Positions 6,093 to 11,818 of a DNA stretch of 14,177 nucleotides are shown piece after piece. The translations under genes and the position numbers were made by a program. The notes under the pieces are model-generated. The model saw only the letters and a list, made by a program, of their open reading frames with translations. It had not been told where the DNA came from and searched no databases. The stretch's first letter is position 1, and every line of letters starts with the position of its first letter. The DNA is from Clostridia bacterium (GTDB taxonomy: Bacteria > Bacillota_A > Clostridia > Christensenellales > Aristaeellaceae), in assembly GCA_025997215.1 (NCBI GenBank), contig BNUH01000070.1:1-14177 (forward strand). Direction: 5' to 3'.

Positions 6093-6383
6093 ATGAAAGA
6101 GATTAAGTTCACAGACTTCCTGAGCGAGCAAATGCTTGATCCAACGTTCCATGTTGAATGGGATGCGCTGGAACCTGAGTTCGCTATCATGCAAGCAATG
6201 ATAGATGCGCGCAAGGCGTCAGGAATGACACAGCAGCAGCTAGCCGAAAAGACCGGCATAGCACAAGCAGACATCAGCAAGCTCGAACGAGGCGGCGCAA
6301 ATCCATCAATTAAGACCCTCCAGCGGTTGGCGGCGGGTATGGGGATGAAGGTTCATCTTTCGTTCAGACCGGCCGGGCCATAA
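6093..6383 (+). CDS. HigA-like XRE antitoxin
   Basis: A 96-residue protein. Residues 1-30 (MKEIKFTDFLSEQMLDPTF, then WDALEPEF) form the N-terminal segment that in this family contacts the toxin. Residues 33-88 are a Cro/CI helix-turn-helix (ARKASGMTQQQLAEKTGI, then ADISKLERGGANPSIKTLQRLA), ending with the strand GMKVHLSFRP. This is the standard HigA partner of Gp49-type HigB. The ATG at 6093 is preferred because homologues begin near MKEIKF; a GTG at 6084 overlaps the toxin stop. The ribosome site is weak, suggesting translational coupling. It probably represses the promoter at 5674 through the inverted repeat there. Confidence 0.87.
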   Translation: MKEIKFTDFLSEQMLDPTFHVEWDALEPEFAIMQAMIDARKASGMTQQQLAEKTGIAQADISKLERGGANPSIKTLQRLAAGMGMKVHLSFRPAGP

Positions 6384-6524
6384 CAGAGTGGCGTTATTGA
6401 TACCTGTGATGACGGGCATTGTAGGGTTATGGTGTTGTTATAGCGCGTTTAACGCCGCTAGCAGCTGCATAAAGCGATGAATGCAACACGGACGGTTTAT
6501 TCACATCTGGCGGATAAGACCGAT

Positions 6525-6549
6525 TCTAGGGCGTTTTTACGCGCCTAGA
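6525..6549. repeat. Hairpin with one bulge
   Basis: TCTAGG GCG (6525-6533), loop TTTTTA, then CGC G CCTAGA (6540-6549). Nine base pairs with a single bulged G. There is no T run after the stem on either strand, so it is not a standard terminator. Confidence 0.5.
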
Positions 6550-6605
6550 GAGTGTCTAAATCTATCGATACAACTGACCGGGGTGGTGAGTTAGTTGCAT
6601 CTACA

Positions 6606-6628
6606 GGGGGTTATGCGCTGACACCCCC
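6606..6628. repeat. GGGGGT/ACCCCC hairpin
   Basis: GGGGGT (6606-6611) and ACCCCC (6623-6628) are perfect 6-bp arms with an 11-base loop. Role unknown. Confidence 0.4.
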
Positions 6629-6987
6629 ATCTGCGGACATAACGTCCCTATAACCTTAGTAACGTAACCTTAAACCGACAAAGCAACCACTATAACGACA
6701 GCCGCCACTCACGATGCTATAAGCCTTTTCAATAATTAACTTGTTGCATTTATATGAATGGCAGCGTATTCTAAGCATGCAGAAACCCCGCATCCGACAA
6801 GCTTGGCGGCAGCACGGACACGGGGCGGCAGTTGCAGCGGGGTTTTATGCACGGCAACTTTACAACATCATACAGCCCCAGGCGCGGCTTGTCAATCGGC
6901 AGACGCGAGTAAGGCATATTCCCCGTCGGTCGAGCGAACAGCGCATTCTGCGCCGAGGGCGCGGTGGGGAAAGGCAGCAGGTTTGGA

Positions 6988-7047
6988 TGTAGGGCTGATG
7001 TAGGGCTGATGTAGGCTGATGTAGGGCCGATGTAGGGCGAATGTAGG
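6988..7047 (+). repeat. Six tandem TGTAGG repeats (iteron-like)
   Basis: TGTAGG begins at 6988, 6999, 7010, 7020, 7031 and 7042, a spacing of 11, 11, 10, 11 and 11 bases. The fuller unit is about GATGTAGGGCT. Further copies lie at 7099, 7108, 7201 and, inverted, at 7165-7170. A spacing of one helical turn places every copy on the same face of the DNA, the usual arrangement for iterons bound by a replication initiator. No initiator gene is visible beside it. Confidence 0.75.
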
Positions 7048-7220
7048 TTTTACGAAAACGATGAAAAGCTAGATATGTCAAGGCCTAAGGGTGCTTGGTG
7101 TAGGAAATGTAGGCTTTTTTCAAGAATGTGAGAGTGAAAACGCGTTCGCGTGGCAGTATGTGCGCCTACAGCAGGGGGACGAGCATACAGTAATAGGTGA
7201 TGTAGGAAATGATGTGAAAC

Positions 7221-7260
7221 ACATTTTAAATTTATATATATATTTATACTGTTTATTTTA
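7221..7260. other. A+T-rich block, candidate DNA-unwinding element
   Basis: Nearly all A and T over 40 bases (ACATTTTAAATTTATATATA and on), in a region that is otherwise about half G+C. It follows the TGTAGG repeats by about 170 bases, with one more TGTAGG copy at 7201 just before it. This is the layout of iteron plus melting region in plasmid and satellite origins. Confidence 0.5.
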
Positions 7261-7301
7261 GGTTGCATAATGGCTGGCAATATCCCTCCATTTTCGGCTG
7301 G

Positions 7302-7323
7302 TTGCATGGGTAATTGCATGGGT
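7302..7323. repeat. Two copies of TTGCATGGGT, 12-bp period
   Basis: TTGCATGGGT occurs at 7302-7311 and 7314-7323, enclosed by weak CGGCT/AGCCG arms (7295-7329). It is close to the presumed right edge of the element. No counterpart was found on the left side, so an attachment-site role is unsupported. Confidence 0.4.
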
Positions 7324-7352
7324 TAGCCGCTTTTCTACCCCTGTATACGAAA

Positions 7353-7379
7353 GGGAACCCTCAAATCCTGAGGATTCCC
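7353..7379 (-). terminator. Hairpin terminator after the tRNA genes
   Basis: GGGAA and CCTC (7353-7363) pair with GAGG and TTCCC (7368-7379), with one mismatch and a 7-base loop. On the minus strand it lies 14 bases beyond the tRNA-Glu CCA end and is followed by only a short T run. On the plus strand a TTTTT lies a few bases beyond it. It is best read as the end of the tRNA transcript, possibly working both ways. Confidence 0.55.
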
Positions 7380-7392
7380 AACGCTTTTTGTC

Positions 7393-7467
7393 TGGCACCT
7401 CCGACGGGAATTGAACCCGTGTTGCCGCCTTGAGAGGGCGATGTCCTGACCTCTAGACCACGGAGGC
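7393..7467 (-). tRNA. tRNA-Glu (anticodon CTC)
   Basis: The minus strand folds as a full cloverleaf: acceptor GCCTCCG/CGGAGGT (one G-T pair), D arm GTCT/GGAC, anticodon stem TCGCC/GGCGG with loop CTCTCAA (anticodon CTC), T arm ACGGG/CCCGT with loop TTCAATT, discriminator G and an encoded CCA (7393-7395). The CTC anticodon reads GAG. Confidence 0.95.
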
Positions 7468-7473
7468 TCGTCG

Positions 7474-7574
7474 CGAGTTGCTGCGCTGCGTTCGGAACAC
7501 GATCTGCGGATCGTATTCCTCACTACGCTCCGAACTCGCTTCTCTCGCGGGCGGAAACTCACGTTTCCCCCGCG
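7474..7574. repeat. Highly structured spacer between the two tRNAs
   Basis: Two strong stem-loops lie in tandem. The first has outer arms CGAGTT (7474-7479) and AACTCG (7533-7538) around an inner hairpin: GGAA, C, ACGATC (7494-7504), a TGCG loop, GATCGT, A, TTCC (7509-7519). The second is CGCGGG, bulged C, GGAAA (7546-7557), a 6-base loop, then TTTCC and CCCGCG (7564-7574). A small GCCCC-TTTC-GGGGC hairpin follows at about 7576-7589. The open frames crossing it look spurious. It resembles a dispersed structured repeat or a processing region of the tRNA precursor. Confidence 0.6.
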
Positions 7575-7606
7575 TGCCCCTTTCGGGGCTTGGAACGGGG
7601 TTGCGA

Positions 7607-7639
7607 TGGAACGTTGATACGATGGTTCGCTGGAACGTT
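7607..7639. repeat. Short direct repeat TGGAACGTT
   Basis: TGGAACGTT occurs at 7607-7615 and 7631-7639, within a 24-bp degenerate tandem unit that ends just 8 bases before the tRNA-Gln CCA end. A partial TGGAACG lies at 7591. Confidence 0.45.
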
Positions 7640-7646
7640 AGTACGC

Positions 7647-7720
7647 TGGCTGGGGAACTAGGATTTGAACCTAGACAATACGAGTCAGAGTCGTAGGTGC
7701 TGCCGTTACACCATTCCCCA
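7647..7720 (-). tRNA. tRNA-Gln (anticodon CTG)
   Basis: The minus strand gives acceptor TGGGGAA/TTCCCCA, an anticodon stem of TACGA/TCGTA with loop CTCTGAC (anticodon CTG), a T arm with loop TTCAAAT, discriminator G and an encoded CCA (7647-7649). TGGGG at the 5' end is typical of tRNA-Gln. It is the first gene of the tRNA unit and reads CAG. Confidence 0.95.
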
Positions 7721-7733
7721 GCGCACGTGTTAT

Positions 7734-7761
7734 AGTATACCCATTTTTGCGAAAAAGTCAA
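7734..7761 (-). promoter_or_regulatory. Promoter of the tRNA-Gln/tRNA-Glu unit
   Basis: On the minus strand TTGACT (7756-7761), a 16-base spacer and TATACT (7734-7739), ending 13 bases before the mature tRNA-Gln. This is close to the sigma-A consensus and well placed for a stable RNA operon. The divergent operon from 7889 has no comparable promoter that I can see in 7721-7888. That gap holds inverted arms CAACCAAA (7778-7785) and TTTGGTTG (7834-7841). Confidence 0.8.
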
Positions 7762-7888
7762 GGCCATTCACGCCAATCAACCAAAATTTTCATGGGCCTG
7801 AAAACTTCGGGATGAAACAACTCCGATAAATCGTTTGGTTGTTAGATGCGCATTATCTGACAGTAAATCGAAAGGGAGGTGCTCTTAT

Positions 7889-8947
7889 ATGAATAGAAAC
7901 ATTCTCTTGCGTTCTTGCGCGATGCTGGTGGCGATCGTTCTGTGCTTTGTGCTGGCTGCGCCTGCGTTGGGTGAGGCCAACGCTTACAACTCCATCAACC
8001 AGACGCTGGATCGGCCGGACGATTGGGAACGCATTGTGAACGGCTCGCCGTTTACGCTTGGGCAGCCCAGGGTTACGAGCACGGTAAGCGGTGTCACGCT
8101 GTACGAAATTCCCTATGGGAATTATCCCGTGATCGACGGCTCGACGGTCGGCGTACCCATGGCGCTGGAATTCGCGCGCCAACTGCTGAATTTGCCGGAT
8201 ACGGACCTGACCAGTTTCGTGTACTTCTCAACGACGCATGAGGCGTATGTGAATCTGATCGAGCGCAAGTCAGCCGCCGCGCCGATCATCCCGTCACTGT
8301 CGGGCGCAATGGAGCGGCGGCCCGTGGATATCTTCATCGGCACCGCGCCTTCCGAGGAGGAATTGGCGCTGGCTGAAGCCGCTGGGGTTAAGTTGATTAT
8401 GAATACGCTCTGTTATGATGCGTTTGTATTCATAACGCATAAGGATAATCCCGTCGAGTCGCTGACCGTCACACAGATCCGCGACATTTACGCCGGACGT
8501 ATTAAGAATTGGCAGGACGTTGGCGGCCGCGATGAGGCCATCTTCGCCTACCAGCGCAATCCGAATTCCGGCAGCCAGACCGCCATGGATACCCTCGTCA
8601 TGCAGGGCGAGGCGCTCAATGGCGCCGTCGAGTGGTACATCCCCAGCGCCATGGAAGGCTTGGTGCAAGTCATCGGCGACTATGAGAACGGCGCCGCCGC
8701 GCTGGGTTATACGTATAAGTATTACCTTGATGAATTATATCAGGATGGGAACATAAAGATGATCGCCGTCGATGGCATTGCGCCGACCGACGCCAACATC
8801 ATCAGCGGTGCGTATCCGTTCACGTCCCAGTATGTGGCCGTCATCCGCGACGGCGAACAGGATGGCGTTGCGGGCAGGTTCCTCGACTGGATGCTCAGCG
8901 ACGAAGGCATGGCGTGTATCCGGCAAGCTGGATACCTGACGAGGTAA
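7889..8947 (+). CDS. Secreted PstS-like substrate-binding protein
   Basis: A 352-residue protein of the PBP-like (PstS/phosphate-binding) family. Residues 1-28 are a signal peptide (MNRNILL, hydrophobic core, APALG) with no lipobox, so it should be released rather than lipid-anchored. Family motifs are YPVIDGSTVGVPMALEFARQ (79-98), LTVTQIRDIYAGRIKNWQDV with GG (202-223) and QRNPNSGSQTAMDTL (232-246), with YVAVIRDGE and FLDWMLSDEGMACI near the end, as in PstS. A lipid anchor would be usual for PstS in a Gram-positive cell, and pstCAB transporter genes are absent nearby. The ATG at 7889 has GGGAGGTG 8 bases upstream; an ORF extension of 54 bases lacks support. The stop is 4 bases before the next gene, so it is co-transcribed with two leucine-rich repeat surface proteins. 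Its ligand need not be phosphate. Confidence 0.85.
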   Translation: MNRNILLRSCAMLVAIVLCFVLAAPALGEANAYNSINQTLDRPDDWERIVNGSPFTLGQPRVTSTVSGVTLYEIPYGNYPVIDGSTVGVPMALEFARQLLNLPDTDLTSFVYFSTTHEAYVNLIERKSAAAPIIPSLSGAMERRPVDIFIGTAPSEEELALAEAAGVKLIMNTLCYDAFVFITHKDNPVESLTVTQIRDIYAGRIKNWQDVGGRDEAIFAYQRNPNSGSQTAMDTLVMQGEALNGAVEWYIPSAMEGLVQVIGDYENGAAALGYTYKYYLDELYQDGNIKMIAVDGIAPTDANIISGAYPFTSQYVAVIRDGEQDGVAGRFLDWMLSDEGMACIRQAGYLTR

Positions 8948-8951
8948 CATT

Positions 8952-11816
8952 ATGAAGCGATGGTTGTTTGCGTTCATACTCATTATAGTATTGTTAATGA
9001 CGGGTTCCGCGCTGGCTGCCGGACCGAACGCTACGCTGAAAATTGGCGACACGTTCGACATGGACGGCGTGTACTACGAAGTGCGCAGCGATGGTGTGTG
9101 GATAACCGGATTCGACCAGAACGCCGAGACGATCACGTTCCGCGACAGGATCAACGGTCTGGACGTTCTCTGCATATGGCGCATATCAGATTATGTCGAA
9201 GGCTGGGACGCCGTGTCGGTTGCGGTCACACCGCCCGCTAATTGCGTGACGCTTGTCATCGAGGAAGGCGTAACCCGCCTGACGCCAGACATGTTCTACG
9301 GCTGGCCAAAGTTGAGGGATATTCAGTTCCCATCCACGCTCACGGAGATTGGCGGCGCGTTCGGCGAATGTCCGAGCCTCACGTATGTCAACATACCCGA
9401 GGGTGTTGTAAGCATCGTTGAGAGTTTCTGGAATTGTGAAACGTTAGACTATTTCTACCTGCCGTCAACGCTCACGATGCTGGATTCATACTCGTTCAAC
9501 CGCTGCCCGAGCATGGGGGAGTACGCGGCCCATATAACAGACGACAATAAGGTCTATACACTTGTAAATAACGCGATAGTCGAGCGCAAATCCGGCAAGA
9601 TCGTCGTCTACCCTGGGTACTCGTATATTTCTGATACGCTCTACTATGAAGAGTGGGTCAACTTTGAATGGTGGGCGCCCACAAGGCTGGCTATGCAGGA
9701 CGACTGGCAGCTCAGCATTGACGGCGTGTTCTACGAGGATTGGGGGGATTACTGGCTGATCGTCGGGTTTGAACCGTACGCGAATACGATCGTATACCGT
9801 GATACGCTGGACGGCAAGCCCGTCAAGGTCGCTATGATGCCCACGTTTTGGTCCGATGAGTATTATGACCCGGATACTCCTGTCTGTGGCCAGCCTTACT
9901 CCGCAAAACATCTCATCATTGAGGAAGGCGTGACGGAGCTGCCCAATTACATGTGCTGGAGATGGCGCAAGTTAGAAACGGTTCAATTCCCGTCCACGCT
10001 GACGAGGATCGCGAAGGCCTTCGAACAATGCGAGTCGCTCAAGAGCGTTGATATTCCTGAAGGCGTCGTCAGTCTCGCGGATGCCTTCAACTATTGTGGA
10101 TCATTGGCGACGGTTAAGCTGCCGTCCACGCTGACTAGTATTGAAGGCAGAACATTTATGTACTGCTGGAATATCCGGTCATTCGAGCTTGCGCAGGAGA
10201 ATCCGATGTATCTGCTGCAGGATAAGGCGGTGATCGACCGCGCGACGGGCGATCTGGTACTGTATCCGGGTGAGTTAAATGTGGATACGTACACCTTGCC
10301 GCTGGAGATGAACGACGACTACATATGGGAATTGGTTGCCGCTTCGCACATCCGCGAACTCATCATACCAGAGGGCTATGAAACGCTCGACATATATTTT
10401 CTGCGAATGAAGTATGTGGAAGTCGTGCGCCTGCCGGCGTCGCTTGCGGAGATATCGACGTACTGGAATGGTCCCACCATATTCGGCTCGGTTAAGCGCT
10501 TTGAGGTGGATCCGGCAAACCCCTACTTCCACAGCGAGGATGGCATCGTCTATGACAACGCTGTTGATAAGAAGATGGTGCTGTATCCGGCGCAGCATGG
10601 TACGTCGCTGGTGGTGACGGACGCTATACTCCGCAATGGATATACAACCATCGAGGTTATCGGCGGGATGTTCTACTGGACGAAGCTGGTGTCCGTCTCG
10701 TTCGACACGCACGATGAGACTGTTATACCGGGCATGATGTTTAACTCGTGTACGTCGCTGGAGCGGGTCTCGCTGCCGATTGGATTGACTGAAATTGGCG
10801 ACACTGCCTTCGGCAACTGCATATCGCTATCGTCCATCGTGCTGCCGCCGACGCTGACGACCATCAGGCGCGGCGCATTCTACAACTGCCCGCAGTTGAA
10901 GTCGTTCGTCATACCGGATAGCGTGACGACCATCGAGCAAGGCGCGCTGGGCAATGCCGACGGCTTGGTCGTATACGCGTCGCGCGGTTCGGAGGGCATG
11001 CGGTATGCGCTGGTCAATCATGCGCTATGGGCCGAGAGGATTGGCGCAACGCCGCGCTATGTCACCTGGCAGGATTTGAGAGAATACCCCGCCGCGGTAG
11101 TCAGCGGCGCGTCTGGCAGCACGACCAAGCTGCTTCGCTCGCCTAACGGCGCGTCACTGGGTTCATACCCGAATGGTACAACGGTATTGGTGCTGGGTGA
11201 ATCGGGTTCATATTCACGTGTAAGGCTGGGCGGTGTGGATGGTAAGACTGAAGGCTACATGTTAACCAGCCAGTTGGTGTTGACGGATGAATTAACCAGC
11301 GTGATCCCGCTGTCGCAAGTCACCAACGTTGAACTGAACGACAGGTATCAACCGCTGCGATACTACGTTGAACCGCTGGAAACTGCGCGCTGGAGCAGCA
11401 TCGACCTGCAGACGCTCTACGGATCCATGTATGTGGAGGATGTGCTGGGCACGTGGTACAAGGTGCGGGGTTTAGACGGCGGTATTGACGGATACGTCCG
11501 CGCGCAGGATGTAATATCCGCATGCTTGGTATCGTTGTTTCCAGACGTCGAGGATTGGTACAACACCGCGCCCGGTTACGCCGTAGTCGTCAACCCTAAT
11601 TCTGCCGATCGGCTGAATCTGCGTCAACAGCCCGACAAAAATTCGACAGCATTGGGCCGCTACTTCAACGGCACAATCGTCGAAATGCTGGAGAAAGGTG
11701 ACGATTGGTGTCGTGTGCGTGTGGACGGCAAGGAAGGCTACATGATGAGCCAGTATCTGCGCGGCGTGTGGTGGGTTTGGCAGATGCCCGAAAGGCCGAA
11801 CACTGAGGGGGTGTGA
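8952..11816 (+). CDS. Large secreted BspA-like LRR protein with three SH3-like domains
   Basis: A 954-residue protein. Residues 1-23 are a signal peptide (MKRWLFAFILIIVLLMTG, then SALAA). Two copies of one module follow, starting near residues 35 (DMDGVYYEVRSDGVWITGF) and 254 (SIDGVFYEDWGDYWLIVGF). Each is a strand-rich cap leading into BspA-type leucine-rich repeats such as LRDIQFPSTLTEIGGAFGEC. More repeats continue to about residue 690, for example LERVSLPIGLTEIGDTAFGNC. Three SH3-like domains lie at about 716-785, 800-855 and 879-945; the last has RLNLRQQPDKNSTALGRY. There is no sortase motif or C-terminal membrane helix, so anchoring may be through the SH3 domains. The ATG at 8952 follows GAGG by 8 bases and is 4 bases from the upstream stop. 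BspA-like proteins often mediate adhesion; the role here is inferred only. Confidence 0.88.
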   Translation: MKRWLFAFILIIVLLMTGSALAAGPNATLKIGDTFDMDGVYYEVRSDGVWITGFDQNAETITFRDRINGLDVLCIWRISDYVEGWDAVSVAVTPPANCVTLVIEEGVTRLTPDMFYGWPKLRDIQFPSTLTEIGGAFGECPSLTYVNIPEGVVSIVESFWNCETLDYFYLPSTLTMLDSYSFNRCPSMGEYAAHITDDNKVYTLVNNAIVERKSGKIVVYPGYSYISDTLYYEEWVNFEWWAPTRLAMQDDWQLSIDGVFYEDWGDYWLIVGFEPYANTIVYRDTLDGKPVKVAMMPTFWSDEYYDPDTPVCGQPYSAKHLIIEEGVTELPNYMCWRWRKLETVQFPSTLTRIAKAFEQCESLKSVDIPEGVVSLADAFNYCGSLATVKLPSTLTSIEGRTFMYCWNIRSFELAQENPMYLLQDKAVIDRATGDLVLYPGELNVDTYTLPLEMNDDYIWELVAASHIRELIIPEGYETLDIYFLRMKYVEVVRLPASLAEISTYWNGPTIFGSVKRFEVDPANPYFHSEDGIVYDNAVDKKMVLYPAQHGTSLVVTDAILRNGYTTIEVIGGMFYWTKLVSVSFDTHDETVIPGMMFNSCTSLERVSLPIGLTEIGDTAFGNCISLSSIVLPPTLTTIRRGAFYNCPQLKSFVIPDSVTTIEQGALGNADGLVVYASRGSEGMRYALVNHALWAERIGATPRYVTWQDLREYPAAVVSGASGSTTKLLRSPNGASLGSYPNGTTVLVLGESGSYSRVRLGGVDGKTEGYMLTSQLVLTDELTSVIPLSQVTNVELNDRYQPLRYYVEPLETARWSSIDLQTLYGSMYVEDVLGTWYKVRGLDGGIDGYVRAQDVISACLVSLFPDVEDWYNTAPGYAVVVNPNSADRLNLRQQPDKNSTALGRYFNGTIVEMLEKGDDWCRVRVDGKEGYMMSQYLRGVWWVWQMPERPNTEGV
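9063..10330 (+). repeat. Internal duplication of the LRR module
   Basis: Two tandem units with a 657-bp (219-codon) period. Matching points are the cap GACGGCGTG at 9063 and 9720, IEEGVT (about residues 104 and 323), QFPSTLT, NIPEGVV/DIPEGVV and LPSTLT. The same unit occurs once in the downstream paralogue. Protein similarity is clear; DNA identity is only moderate, so the duplication is not very recent. Confidence 0.75.
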
Positions 11817-11818
11817 TA

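Larger units (their letters stand above)
6384..6987. other. Non-coding stretch with hairpins, no convincing gene
   Basis: No ORF here has a ribosome site together with recognisable protein sequence; the open frames at 6741-7003 are short, overlap one another and have odd composition. Visible structures are a hairpin at 6525-6549, a hairpin at 6606-6628, a direct repeat TAACCTTA at 6651-6658 and 6665-6672, and isolated TTGCAT motifs. It may be decayed element DNA that once held replication genes, or the left part of an origin region. Confidence 0.5.
1545..7330. mobile_element. Remnant integrative element (prophage or phage-satellite-like); edges uncertain
   Basis: The segment holds an integrase, a divergent XRE repressor, an excisionase-type protein, a VRR-NUC nuclease, phage-type unknown proteins, a toxin-antitoxin pair and an origin-like repeat tract. 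This order is that of the early module of temperate phages and satellites. No structural, packaging or lysis genes and no primase or helicase are seen. I found no long direct repeat shared by both sides, so the stated edges are only the outer limits of the recognisable element features. Confidence 0.6.

Noticed and set aside
6988..7047. CRISPR-like array
   Set aside because: The unit is only ~11 bp with no unique spacers, and no cas genes are present.
6741..7319. Several open frames of 70-90 codons on both strands
   Set aside because: They overlap one another across the TGTAGG repeats, lack ribosome sites and show no recognisable protein pattern.
7393..7467. tRNA-Glu as the attachment site of the element
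   Set aside because: Its 3' end does point toward the element, but I found no second copy of the tRNA 3' end near the integrase side (1440-1710), so the expected direct repeat is missing.
7453..7767. 104-codon minus-strand frame spanning both tRNAs
   Set aside because: It runs through tRNA-Gln and the structured spacer; spurious translation of RNA genes.
7795..7870. A sigma-A promoter for the 7889 operon
   Set aside because: Candidate -10 boxes (GATAAA, TTATCT) have no matching -35 at 16-18 bases, so I cannot support one.
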